64,000 nt of DNA from Solobacterium sp. (GCA_017512725.1 JAFWEW010000043.1:157334-221333); one strand, 5' to 3'. Numbered from the stretch's first letter, positions 1 through 6,925 are shown. The notes: generated by a model not told the origin, from the letters alone. Program-made: numbers and translations.

Positions 1-1
1 C

Positions 2-214
2 ACTATATTATACGAACCAGCTTCCGCAAAACCACGCTTTTCCAGATCTAATTTTCTGATATCCGGTTTTGACCAATACCGTTTAAATCAGTTTTCATTT
101 GCGGCTATCGTAGATTCATCAGATGAATCAAACTGTATTCCGCTATATGATTCCGATCATAATAAATCAGTTCAAGTTCTTCTTAGAAAACAAAAAAAAC
201 TCCGAAAGCCTTAA
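2..214 (+). CDS. C-terminal fragment of an unrecognised chromosomal protein
   Basis: This frame is open from the window edge to a TAA at 212-214 (about 70 residues), so it may be the 3' end of a gene that starts outside the window. The residues look protein-like (aromatic and acidic stretch, then a basic tail ending KKLRKP) but match no family I know. It lies outside the prophage, just before a terminator hairpin and attL. No start codon can be seen. It could be chance. Confidence 0.4.
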   Translation, partial: TILYEPASAKPRFSRSNFLISGFDQYRLNQFSFAAIVDSSDESNCIPLYDSDHNKSVQVLLRKQKKLRKP

Positions 215-238
215 TTTATAAGCTTTTTCGGAGCTTTA
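190..238 (-). terminator. Original tRNA-Phe terminator, displaced to attL
   Basis: Minus-strand hairpin CTCCGAAAAAGC / GGCTTTCGGAG followed by an eight-T run. Before integration this would have lain directly downstream of tRNA-Phe. It is now about 39.7 kb from the intact tRNA, next to attL. It may also end the plus-strand ORF at 2..214. Confidence 0.7.
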
Positions 239-287
239 CCAATGGTGGTCCCAGCCAGAATTGAACTGGCGACACACGGATTTTCAG
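239..287. repeat. attL, 49-bp att core
   Basis: Identical over 49 bp to attR (39973..40021). The core corresponds to the 3' half of tRNA-Phe (T-arm, acceptor and CCA plus flanking bases). To its left is chromosome with the original tRNA terminator; to its right is phage DNA. Confidence 0.95.
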
Positions 288-349
288 GCTTTCCTAAAAA
301 TGCGTAATTTCCGCATAAATAAGCCATTTTTGCCAATTCACAAATAAAA

Positions 350-370
350 TTGACCATCATTTGACCACTT
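350..370. promoter_or_regulatory. Integrase arm-type sites, left prophage end
   Basis: Two tandem copies of a TTGACCA element (TTGACCATCA and TTGACCACTT), 11 bp apart. The same element recurs five times next to attR (39829..39880). Repeats of one short element in both prophage ends, outside the core, are the usual layout of tyrosine-integrase arm sites. Confidence 0.6.
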
Positions 371-392
371 TAACTTATTAATACTTTCCAAT

Positions 393-424
393 AAAAAAAC
401 GCCCTCCAGCCGAAGCCAGAGGGC
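393..424 (-). terminator. Terminator of the late/lysis operon
   Basis: Minus-strand hairpin GCCCTC...GAGGGC with further (partly wobble) pairs and a TTCG tetraloop, then G and seven T. It lies just downstream of the last lysis gene (stop at 439) and closes the late operon before attL. Confidence 0.85.
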
Positions 425-438
425 AAGTTATATCCTTA

Positions 439-876
439 TTATAAAAAGGAGTTTTTTCGTTTGCATTCGTCGTAACACATGACCACATTTCTGATTGCTG
501 ACTCTGCACATTTATTTTTGAAATGTGTGTGAGTGTCACAATATGTCTCATAAAAATCAATATCCCGGAGAATATCTTCAAAGAAGTCTTTGCTGTGCTT
601 CACTTCCATCCGGAGTTCATCGTCGGCACGGAGAATCCTGCGCCTGGCTGCCTTAGCTTCTCGCTCCTCATCTTCCTCATTCTTTTTTAAGAATGCCTTC
701 TTCAGAAAATCAATTTCCTTCCCTTGAACATCTAACTTTTCCCCCACTTCAGACATAGAAGTACGCTTGGTTCCGGTCAGAAGATCATGGATGTTCTGGA
801 TGAGTATTTTAATGACTTCCCATAATCCAGGAGCGGTAACTGCAGCCACCAGTATCGGTATATATTCAGATTTCAT
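439..876 (-). CDS. Lysis-module membrane-anchored coiled protein
   Basis: 145 residues with one likely membrane helix at about 6-26, then a long charged, coiled-coil-prone stretch (about 40-95) and a C-terminal part with four cysteines. Short proteins of this plan (N-terminal anchor, highly charged middle, Cys/His-containing tail) sit beside endolysin/holin genes in many gut Bacillota phages; a holin-accessory or signal-anchor role is inferred from position. Start ATG has AGGAGG ahead of it and overlaps the stop of the upstream 56-codon gene by one base (TAATG). Last gene before the operon terminator. Confidence 0.7.
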   Translation of the reverse strand: MKSEYIPILVAAVTAPGLWEVIKILIQNIHDLLTGTKRTSMSEVGEKLDVQGKEIDFLKKAFLKKNEEDEEREAKAARRRILRADDELRMEVKHSKDFFEDILRDIDFYETYCDTHTHFKNKCAESAIRNVVMCYDECKRKNSFL

Positions 877-1046
877 TATTCTGTCCTCCTGAGCTTTTCC
901 AGCTCCGCCTGTAGCTGATGATTCGCCTTCCGGATCAAGGCATTCTCTAGTTTCACATCTGCAAGATCTTTAAGGAGCTGGCGATTAAGCTTCTTAAAAA
1001 GCTCTATATCCATTTCCAGCTCCTTCATCTGCTGTTCGGCTGTCAC
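876..1046 (-). CDS. Small coiled-coil lysis-module protein
   Basis: 56 residues from a GTG that overlaps the endolysin stop (GTGA), ending in a TAA that overlaps the next ATG. The protein is Leu/Glu/Lys-rich with heptad-like spacing, typical of a short coiled coil. The tight overlaps on both sides argue that it is translated. An alternative start is the internal ATG six codons in. Function unknown; position suggests a lysis or anti-holin partner. Confidence 0.6.
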   Translation of the reverse strand: MTAEQQMKELEMDIELFKKLNRQLLKDLADVKLENALIRKANHQLQAELEKLRRTE

Positions 1047-1345
1047 AGTTTCACCTTCGCTTTTCCGGTTTGATACCCGAAATAGAATATGATCACATAC
1101 GTTGATGTCTGATAGAACTTCTCATCAATCTGCATCTGATTAATTGTCAGATAGCAAAGCGTATATATGAGCATGAATGTGATAAAGGACTTCAGATCGA
1201 TAAGATCCGCAAACTTGCTCAGAATTTTGACAACAGCTCCTTTGATTGTCTGCACATCATAGTTTTCTCCAGCTACTGCAGCCGCCGGTGTAGGTTGCTG
1301 CTGCTCTGGTGTCATTTCAGGAACAGTAACCACTTGTTCGCTCAT
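1043..1345 (-). CDS. Possible holin from an internal start in the endolysin gene
   Basis: In-frame ATG at 1345 (Met407 of the endolysin) is preceded by AGAGGAGG with eight bases between GGAGG and ATG, as good a ribosome binding site as that of any gene here. The 100-residue product would be a Pro/Gln-rich N-terminus plus two membrane helices and a short basic tail, which is the shape of a class II holin. Seen: the SD, the ATG and the helices. Inferred: that it is used. It would explain the lack of a separate holin gene. Confidence 0.5.
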   Translation of the reverse strand: MSEQVVTVPEMTPEQQQPTPAAAVAGENYDVQTIKGAVVKILSKFADLIDLKSFITFMLIYTLCYLTINQMQIDEKFYQTSTYVIIFYFGYQTGKAKVKL

Positions 1346-2563
1346 AGATTCGTCCTCCTCTGGTATTTCAATAGGTTCAGGAACAACAATCGGGACTTCT
1401 TCCGGCTCCTGAATGATTTCTGCCGGGGCATCCGGACCGTCAATGATCTGGGCGATAACTAACACGTTTGGAAGCTTCCGCTCTGTATACAGCTTCTTTT
1501 CCATAGACATTGTTGAGTTATTCCATGCCAGCATCTGTGTACTGCCGCCTGAATCCATCAGGATCAGCTCCTCGACTCCCCGGAACGCATCAAAAAACGT
1601 CACCGTATCACGCGGACAGATCTTGTCCGGGAATACAGCAACGGCCCAGTCTCCATTATCGAATTTCACAGCGGCTGTCTGTGTGTTCGGCTCATCGTCT
1701 TTATCACCGTAATTCACAGATCTTCCGAATACTTTCTGCCCCTTATGGATCCTTACCGCATACGGGGTAATCGCAAAATTGACGTCTTCCGGACTGCCGA
1801 AATACTGATCAGCAGTCATGTACTCGCAGTTTCCGTCATGGTCCTCATAGTATGCCAGGATCCCGGACTGCTTTGGCGCCTGGGTGTAGCTGTTCCCTGC
1901 AGCCGCATCTTGCTCCACCCCGTAATGTCTTCCGTATGGATCCGGTTGATCATTCTTGAATTGAAAATAGCCGCCATTCACAACAGCGGCTTTGCGGACC
2001 TTATCCGTATCAAATTTTGTGATATCGTACAGTGCTGTTTCCCCATCGGCGGAAAGCACATGCAGGGAATAACCGGCGGCTCTGTTGCCCCGGTAAACCA
2101 TTGCCGTAATTTTATTACGGATAAGCTTGGAATACCCATAGGGAAGCTCTTCACCTTCCCACACCTTCCATCTGAGCGCACCAAGCGCATCAGACCAGTC
2201 TGTATTTTTCAAACATGCGGGTTTCTTTCCCTGATTTGTACCGAATTCCTGTCCGTTGTAATAAAAACACACATGGCTATCCGGATGTGTCCATCCGCCG
2301 CGTGCCGCGTGCGGAAACAGTACCATATCGCCGTTCTGGAATCCCTGTGATTTATCGATCAGGGAATACCATTTTGCCCAGCGGCTTCTGTTGTACCAGA
2401 TCTGATCAGAATACCCATCGCCACCAATAGCAGTGGACCAGTCCGGAACTCCCGCAAGCCGGAAATGCTCTTTGGCAAGATCTACGCACTGGATCCCGGC
2501 GGCGCCGTCAACATCTTTGGCCCATCCGGTATATGCGTTTATAAATTGATCTACTGTCAGCAT
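1043..2563 (-). CDS. Endolysin: CHAP + phosphodiester glycosidase-like + holin-like tail
   Basis: 506 residues in three parts. Residues 1-135 form a CHAP amidase/peptidase with Cys26 (GIQCVDLAK) and His97 (DSHVCFYY), expected to cut peptidoglycan. Residues about 150-375 resemble the NAGPA-type phosphodiester glycosidase fold, with VNGGYF (195-200) and MDSGGSTQM (336-344). A Glu/Pro/Val-rich linker (380-430) leads to two predicted membrane helices (about 459-477 and 487-500). Ordinary phage endolysins are soluble and need a separate holin; none is seen nearby, so the C-terminal helices may supply it. AAAGGAGA lies before the ATG. A second ribosome binding site lies inside the gene before Met407 (see 1043..1345). 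Downstream genes overlap (GTGA). Confidence 0.85.
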   Translation of the reverse strand: MLTVDQFINAYTGWAKDVDGAAGIQCVDLAKEHFRLAGVPDWSTAIGGDGYSDQIWYNRSRWAKWYSLIDKSQGFQNGDMVLFPHAARGGWTHPDSHVCFYYNGQEFGTNQGKKPACLKNTDWSDALGALRWKVWEGEELPYGYSKLIRNKITAMVYRGNRAAGYSLHVLSADGETALYDITKFDTDKVRKAAVVNGGYFQFKNDQPDPYGRHYGVEQDAAAGNSYTQAPKQSGILAYYEDHDGNCEYMTADQYFGSPEDVNFAITPYAVRIHKGQKVFGRSVNYGDKDDEPNTQTAAVKFDNGDWAVAVFPDKICPRDTVTFFDAFRGVEELILMDSGGSTQMLAWNNSTMSMEKKLYTERKLPNVLVIAQIIDGPDAPAEIIQEPEEVPIVVPEPIEIPEEDESMSEQVVTVPEMTPEQQQPTPAAAVAGENYDVQTIKGAVVKILSKFADLIDLKSFITFMLIYTLCYLTINQMQIDEKFYQTSTYVIIFYFGYQTGKAKVKL

Positions 2564-2582
2564 ATCTATCTCCTTTCCATAC

Positions 2583-2654
2583 TGCCGATTGAAGGAGTCG
2601 AACCCTCATTGGATACTTACAAGGCATCTGTCTTGCCAGTTAAACGAAATCGGC
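2583..2654 (-). tRNA. Phage-encoded tRNA-Thr(UGU)
   Basis: Full cloverleaf by eye: acceptor GCCGATT/AATCGGC, D-stem GTTT/AGAC, anticodon stem GATGC/GTATC with loop CTTGTAA (anticodon TGT), T-arm GAGGG-TTCGACT-CCTTC, discriminator A. No encoded CCA (followed by GTA), unlike most of the host tRNAs in this window. Weak D- and anticodon-stem pairs (G-T) suggest a divergent, phage-type tRNA. It lies between the hypothetical gene block and the endolysin. Confidence 0.85.
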
Positions 2655-2656
2655 AT

Positions 2657-2680
2657 AAAAAAAGCCGGCATTTCTGCCGG
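2657..2680 (-). terminator. Terminator upstream of tRNA-Thr
   Basis: Minus-strand six-pair stem CCGGCA/TGCCGG with loop GAAA followed by C and seven T. It sits between the stop of the 2727..2945 gene and the 5' end of tRNA-Thr, so tRNA and lysis genes need readthrough or antitermination. Confidence 0.75.
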
Positions 2681-2726
2681 TTCAAAATGAATTAAACTTT
2701 ATGTTGCTTTCCTAAGAGATTGCAAC

Positions 2727-2945
2727 TTAATCTGAAGTGATTTCTGCAAAATAGTTCTGTTCTAACGCTTGTTTATACTCTTGCGCTTTCCTTTCGTGGT
2801 AATCAATCGGAATTGTATATTCCAATTCTTTCAAAGCACCGGTAGCACAATCAATAGCATCATGCAGTTCTGGCATATATACCTGTGACCAATCATCTTG
2901 TACTTTGAAATCTTCAAGGATTCTGATTGCTTCTTTTCTGTTCAT
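2727..2945 (-). CDS. Hypothetical phage protein, 72 aa
   Basis: Start chosen at ATG 2945 because AGAGGT precedes it; a longer frame to 2984 would overlap the upstream gene and lacks a better site. Acidic, helical (MNRKEAIRIL...), with a Tyr/Glu/Gln-rich C-terminus. No family recognised. Confidence 0.55.
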   Translation of the reverse strand: MNRKEAIRILEDFKVQDDWSQVYMPELHDAIDCATGALKELEYTIPIDYHERKAQEYKQALEQNYFAEITSD

Positions 2946-2968
2946 AAATACCTCTAAGAGATTTCGAA

Positions 2969-3259
2969 CTAACCCGCCAACCAATAGAGCAATAATGCTA
3001 TTGCATAATGCGTTATCTGGTCTGCCGTATAAGTTATGCGCTTGTACTTCGCTTTCTGTAAATCGACCATAACGTGTGATATGAATAGCGGTATCAATCG
3101 CCAGTTATACCCGAATATGATATAGAATGGCAAACAATACAAAGCACAATGCACGAACATGTGATACAGATTTTCGCCTTTTGTCTTTGCTATAAAGTCA
3201 ATCTGCAAAACATAATCACCTATCAGATGGCAGAATATGATTTTTAATATCGTTTCCAT
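2969..3259 (-). CDS. DUF3307-like membrane protein
   Basis: 96 residues. The opening (FCHLIGDYVLQIDFIAKTK) is characteristic of DUF3307 proteins (CHLxGDYxLQxD). Three membrane-prone segments at about 5-20, 35-60 and 80-94. Found in phage late regions; function unknown. The ATG directly follows the TGA of the 24-codon ORF upstream. Confidence 0.7.
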   Translation of the reverse strand: METILKIIFCHLIGDYVLQIDFIAKTKGENLYHMFVHCALYCLPFYIIFGYNWRLIPLFISHVMVDLQKAKYKRITYTADQITHYAIALLLYWLAG

Positions 3260-3334
3260 TCAGCGAACTTTATAAATCACCGCAATGAGTATACAAGCCA
3301 CAAATAAAGCAAAGATCATTCGCTTTCCCGTCAT
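3260..3334 (-). CDS. 24-aa putative membrane peptide
   Basis: A 24-residue frame that is almost entirely one hydrophobic helix with basic ends (MTGKRM...YKVR). It starts right after the stop of the 49-aa gene and stops right before the DUF3307 ATG, so the three frames abut without gaps. There is no clear Shine-Dalgarno; translation would depend on coupling. Confidence 0.4.
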   Translation of the reverse strand: MTGKRMIFALFVACILIAVIYKVR

Positions 3335-3484
3335 TTAGTGAACTATCACAGTACCGTCATCCAGGATCTCACATCCTCTGCGGAGCAGCTCCGCACGGAC
3401 AGCTTCTTTATACTTTGCCGGTACATCATTAAACGTCTTTGTAGTTCCAGGAGTCATGAGTGTTCTTACCCAAAGATTAACCAT
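3335..3484 (-). CDS. Small phage protein, CD1375-like
   Basis: 49 residues with a GGAGG seven bases before the ATG. The pattern (short hydrophobic start, then DVPAKYKEAVRAELLRRG) resembles the small CD1375-type proteins found at the ends of Clostridia phage tail modules. Role unknown. Confidence 0.6.
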   Translation of the reverse strand: MVNLWVRTLMTPGTTKTFNDVPAKYKEAVRAELLRRGCEILDDGTVIVH

Positions 3485-3487
3485 GTC

Positions 3488-3742
3488 TTATCCTCCAATC
3501 TCCGTGAGTGCTTCCATAATCGCAAGGATATTCTCACTGTTGATCTGTGATGCATAAATAGTGAATTCCGCCGGAGTCATTTTTGCTTCATCGTACTCAT
3601 AAAAAGAGACGGGTTCTTCACCGTCTCCTGTACGCTCAACTTCAATGATGTTTCTCCGAACATAGATTGTATTCGGGCTTGATCCGGTATCAAGTTCTGC
3701 CGGATACTCTGTACTTTCACTTTTTTCCCATTTGATTTCCAT
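3488..3742 (-). CDS. Hypothetical phage protein following the DGR RT
   Basis: 84 residues, acidic, beginning MEIKWEKSESTEYPAELDTG. Proteins of this look (MxWEKS...PxELD..SS....VRRNI) occur next to tail-fibre genes in Bacillota phages. Its ATG lies inside the 3' end of the RT gene (26-bp overlap), implying translational coupling to the RT. I see no feature of an Avd protein (basic four-helix bundle), so I do not call it one. Confidence 0.6.
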   Translation of the reverse strand: MEIKWEKSESTEYPAELDTGSSPNTIYVRRNIIEVERTGDGEEPVSFYEYDEAKMTPAEFTIYASQINSENILAIMEALTEIGG

Positions 3743-4841
3743 TCTCGTTTCTCCTTTTTGACCATCTGGAAATTGTTTTCCTCATCTGCCGCACATTCAC
3801 TTGCCCTTTGATATATCGGGTGTAATAACCATAAGTGTCTGTTGCGGTAAGCTGTGCCATATGACTGATCATCTGCATACTTTCGTATGCATTGGGCTTT
3901 GACCCCCCCCGGTTTATTTTTTTGGCCTTTCTCCGGCACTTCCTGAGAGCTCGTTTTCGCATGGTAGTTTTATCGCTGTAAAACCGGAATCCCATGAAAT
4001 CTATATCCCGTCCAATGCGGGTACCGTCCTTTTTGACATAATCAAATCGGTACACTTGCCAGTTACCCTTCAATTCAAGTTTCATTTCCTCATGAAGGTA
4101 CTGCTCAACCGCTTCCTTGATCCGGTGCAATTCTCTTTTATTCGGTCCCAAAATCACCATGTCATCCATATAACGCACATAGCATGGCGCTTTCAGTTCC
4201 TCTTTTATCATGTGATCCATGTCCTGCAGGATCCAATTTGAAAGCCATTGGCTTGTGTAATAGCCTATCGGGAGTCCCTTTCCCGGAGAGTCCTCATGCC
4301 CATCAATAATCGCAGATAAAAGCCTATTCAGACGCTCATCATGGAATTTACGCCGGAGCTTGGCTTTGATTACTTCATGATCCACAGAATCAAAATAGTG
4401 ATGAATATCCATCTTCAGCACATATTTCCGCTTCTTTGGATTATTCCGGATCCATCTCTCAAGATATCGTTTTCCGTATGATGCTCCTCTTCCCGGTATC
4501 GAACCGCAGGAATACTCATACATTCCCTTCATGAAGATAGGTTGCAATATCTGGATGATCGCATGATGGATGATCTGCTCGTAATAGTATGTAGGCGCAA
4601 TGATCTTCCGGTACTTATGGGAGTTTTGATCATACCGGAGCCGGGGTTGATGCTGCTTAAAAACATACGTTTCATTCACAAGCATGTTGTGAAGCCGCTC
4701 AACCACCTCATCTTCATGAGAAAAGCAATACTGTACATCCCGCCGGCGCTTCTTTTTAGAGCCTTTGGCTGCACGATGTATTGCCAATCTGATGTTCTCC
4801 GGATCATATATCTTTTCGTATAAATGGTTATACGATTTCAT
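3717..4841 (-). CDS. DGR reverse transcriptase
   Basis: 374 residues with RT palm motifs in order: a motif-A aspartate in VLKMDIHHYFD (Asp145), IGYYTSQ at 192-198, and YMDD at 224-227 within VRYMDDMVIL. The IGxxxSQ form is the mark of diversity-generating retroelement RTs; group II intron and retron RTs usually have QGxxxSP. It would copy the TR RNA into cDNA with errors at adenines. AGGGGATAAG precedes the ATG. TR lies 110 bp upstream and the target gene beyond it, the standard DGR order. The 3' part has A7 and G8 runs (about 3905-3925), possible slippage sites near residues 300-310, after the catalytic palm. Frame is intact. Confidence 0.95.
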   Translation of the reverse strand: MKSYNHLYEKIYDPENIRLAIHRAAKGSKKKRRRDVQYCFSHEDEVVERLHNMLVNETYVFKQHQPRLRYDQNSHKYRKIIAPTYYYEQIIHHAIIQILQPIFMKGMYEYSCGSIPGRGASYGKRYLERWIRNNPKKRKYVLKMDIHHYFDSVDHEVIKAKLRRKFHDERLNRLLSAIIDGHEDSPGKGLPIGYYTSQWLSNWILQDMDHMIKEELKAPCYVRYMDDMVILGPNKRELHRIKEAVEQYLHEEMKLELKGNWQVYRFDYVKKDGTRIGRDIDFMGFRFYSDKTTMRKRALRKCRRKAKKINRGGSKPNAYESMQMISHMAQLTATDTYGYYTRYIKGQVNVRQMRKTISRWSKRRNENGNQMGKK

Positions 4842-4950
4842 ACTTCTTATCCCCTAACCGGCTTTCGATCAACTACTAACCGGCGACTGTATCAGGTTAA
4901 TTTTTGGCAAGGGCCATGGAAAATGCGAAACATTCTAACAGTATTGGGAT

Positions 4951-5063
4951 AAGAATGACGCGCGCCGATGTTCCAGTTCGTATTACCTGAAGTATTGTTC
5001 AGATTAACGTAGAACGGGCCGCATTGCATTCCATTGTTACAGTTACCACCGAACAACGCCACG
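4951..5063 (-). repeat. DGR template repeat (TR)
   Basis: 113 bp aligned without gaps to VR at 5182..5294 (offset 231). Of 28 adenines on the coding strand, 14 differ in VR; of 85 other bases none differ. Read in the VR frame it is rich in AAY (Asn) codons, which adenine mutation can turn into many residues; this is a known DGR design. The invariant GC-rich block GGCGCGCGTC lies at its 3' end (coding sense). Confidence 0.95.
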
Positions 5064-5099
5064 CGGCCCGGAAAAAACAGCACGCACGTTTCGCAAATC

Positions 5100-5119
5100 C
5101 CGGTTGCATTCGCAACCGG
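5100..5119 (-). repeat. Hairpin near TR
   Basis: Perfect inverted repeat CCGGTTGC/GCAACCGG with loop GAAT (minus strand). No T run follows, so it is not a simple terminator. It lies between VR and TR, 37 bp from TR. Known DGR target hairpins have 8-bp stems and 4-nt loops downstream of VR; this one matches in size but is 62 bp from VR. Confidence 0.7.
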
Positions 5120-5131
5120 ACTTATTTTATC

Positions 5132-5151
5132 ACGGGGGAAGGGTCCCCCGT
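5132..5151 (-). repeat. Hairpin downstream of VR
   Basis: Perfect inverted repeat ACGGGGGA/TCCCCCGT with loop CCCT (minus strand), 30 bp downstream of VR and 19 bp past the stop of the target gene. No T run. It is the nearest stem-loop to VR and so the better candidate for the DGR target-recognition hairpin. Confidence 0.7.
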
Positions 5152-5170
5152 AAACCCCCTCAAAAACCAG

Positions 5171-6625
5171 TCAGCTTTTGAAAGAAGGACGCGCGCCGAA
5201 GTACCAGTACGTATAACCCGAAGTATCGTACAGATTAACGCAGAACGGGCCGCATTGCAGCCCATCGGTACAGCTACCACCGAACAACGCCACGTTTGTC
5301 TGTGAATTATTGAACCATAATCCGTCACACCAATACGTTGTCGCAGATCCGGAGGCTGTTTTGGCGAATGGTCCGAAGGATGTCATTGTCATCGCACTGA
5401 TATATCCGCCGTTGGTCCCACCCGGGGTTGCATTGCCGACTGTAATATATCCGCTTCCGCTGTCGTTATAGCCATCCACCGTAGATCCATCTTCACGGCC
5501 ATAACACATCTTGATTTTCTGTGTCCCGCTGGCATTGATAAGTCCGAGGCACCGTTTCCAGATGTTACCCCAGTAATTCTCCATGCCGAAGACTTTCACA
5601 CTGGTAGTCTCATCATTTGCGCCCCAGAACAGGCCTTTTGTATTGAGAGATCCGGATCCTCTGAGGCTTGCGGCAGAACTTCCGCCTGTGATATAGCCTT
5701 TGCCGTACGCTTCCTGTCCATTCAGATTTATAGACATCAGTGTAAGCAAACTATTTACAAGAAGCCTGTCAGCCAACACGTCAATATCCCATCCGGTACC
5801 ATTCGCCTGCGCATAGGATCTCTGCTGCGCTGTGGTATGGCCGTTTTCCGGCGCCTGTCCGCTGATCGAACGCAGCTTGCCATCAATCAGGGATCCGTCA
5901 TAGATCGGCATGTAGGTATGCTCAGCGATATCCCCATTACGCTTATGGAATGACCACGCTTCCCAGCTGCTTCCAAGTTTCTTATTCGAAACTCTTGTGA
6001 TGAAGCGGCCATTCGCTGCCGCCTCATGATAGGTATAAATGGTATCCCATTCCATCATTGCGTTTCCGCCAAAGGAAGTATTGGCCACATCGGAAGCAGT
6101 TCCGTCTGCTTTCTTCGTGTAATCATCCGGATCCAGGTAATAATCTACTGTTCCGTCATATTTCAGCATACATGGCCGAGGCATGAATGGAGCGTCTGCC
6201 CAGTCCCCGTAATGGAATACTCCTGTGGTGAAATCCATATACGCGCTTTCATAATTCGCATTATCACAGTCTTCCAGTGCCCTTACCGCTGTTGCCGGGT
6301 TAGAATCATTCGGATTCACCTCAAAGCCATACTGCCAGGTAAAACTCAGGTTCACATTGTATGTAGCGTATGAAGAAACAAGCACATAGGTAGTTGCTGT
6401 CTCTTCACCATCTGTTGCGGTAACCTTCAGCCGACCGGAACAGTCCGTGATAATGTCGCAATGGCCTGTCAGAGCGTTCAGCGTGCCTGATGCGACAAGG
6501 TTATTATCCTCATCGTACACATTAACTGTCTCACCGTATAACGATGCATCATCCGCCTTTACCCTCAGAATAGAGTCCATGTACGAAAAGTGATCTTTGA
6601 ATCCTTTTATTTCTGCATAACTCAT
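5171..6625 (-). CDS. DGR-diversified tail/receptor-binding protein
   Basis: 484 residues. After a short N-terminus comes an Ig/carboxypeptidase-regulatory-like beta domain (about 18-85), then a large region ending in a C-type-lectin-like (FGE-type) fold rich in Gly, Trp and Ser. VR covers residues about 444-481, at the very C-terminus, as in other DGR targets such as Mtd. Compared with TR, positions encoded by AAY codons have become Ser, Thr, Asp and Tyr. It lies at the distal tail end of the structural genes, so a variable host-receptor adhesin is the likely role (inference). GGAGG is 13 bases from the ATG, rather far, but an in-frame TGA rules out any earlier start. Confidence 0.9.
   Translation of the reverse strand: MSYAEIKGFKDHFSYMDSILRVKADDASLYGETVNVYDEDNNLVASGTLNALTGHCDIITDCSGRLKVTATDGEETATTYVLVSSYATYNVNLSFTWQYGFEVNPNDSNPATAVRALEDCDNANYESAYMDFTTGVFHYGDWADAPFMPRPCMLKYDGTVDYYLDPDDYTKKADGTASDVANTSFGGNAMMEWDTIYTYHEAAANGRFITRVSNKKLGSSWEAWSFHKRNGDIAEHTYMPIYDGSLIDGKLRSISGQAPENGHTTAQQRSYAQANGTGWDIDVLADRLLVNSLLTLMSINLNGQEAYGKGYITGGSSAASLRGSGSLNTKGLFWGANDETTSVKVFGMENYWGNIWKRCLGLINASGTQKIKMCYGREDGSTVDGYNDSGSGYITVGNATPGGTNGGYISAMTMTSFGPFAKTASGSATTYWCDGLWFNNSQTNVALFGGSCTDGLQCGPFCVNLYDTSGYTYWYFGARPSFKS
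5182..5294 (-). repeat. DGR variable repeat (VR)
   Basis: Differs from TR at 14 of 113 positions: A to G six times, A to T five times, A to C three times, always where TR has A. It ends nine bases before the last sense codons of the target gene. The 3' invariant block TCGGCGCGCGTC is the likely initiation-of-homing segment; a one-base A/C difference follows it. Confidence 0.95.
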
Positions 6626-6653
6626 CTTTGCTCAAGTGCCTCCTAACTGTAAG

Positions 6654-6914
6654 TTATTGTGATCGTCCCATCCGCATTGAATGTGGTTGTTTTTTTTCTC
6701 TTGTGCCTCCAGTCCATGTCAGCGTTTCGGTTATGGTATTTCCGCTGAAAGTAGTTACTTTTGTGCCAGTGCTCGCCGTTTCTGTAATACTTCCATCAGC
6801 CCCAAAAACAATAGAGGTGGGATTGAACCCACCTATCATTGCCTTTACCTTTTGCGCTGTTTTGGTTGCAAAATACAAGAGATTTTCTTCACTTACTCTT
6901 TTGTATTCCGCCAT
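6654..6914 (-). CDS. Tail adaptor protein with an A8 frameshift site
   Basis: Frame 0 gives 86 residues starting MAEYKRVSEEN from ATG 6914 (AAAGGTGG seven bases upstream). The C-terminal half has repeated beta motifs (FGADGSITET, FSGNTITETL). At an A8 run (6690-6697) the frame goes off: frame 0 ends in an unlike basic tail, whereas the -1 frame continues with FNADGTITITYS and stops at 6643, clearly the true ending. GAA-AAA-AAA-C is a good -1 slippery sequence, so this is either programmed/phase-variable frameshifting or a one-base deletion. It lies directly upstream of the DGR target. Its N-terminus is a paralogue of the gene at 6926..7660. Confidence 0.75.
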   Translation of the reverse strand: MAEYKRVSEENLLYFATKTAQKVKAMIGGFNPTSIVFGADGSITETASTGTKVTTFSGNTITETLTWTGGTREKKQPHSMRMGRSQ

Positions 6915-6925
6915 CAGTACCACCT

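Noticed and set aside
4892..5083. 63-codon frame across TR that reads like the end of the tail protein
   Set aside because: It is the DGR template read in the VR frame, with no suitable start or ribosome binding site; TR is used as RNA.
5100..5151. VR-TR hairpins as terminators
   Set aside because: Neither is followed by a T run on either strand, and RT must be transcribed through them if co-transcribed with the target.
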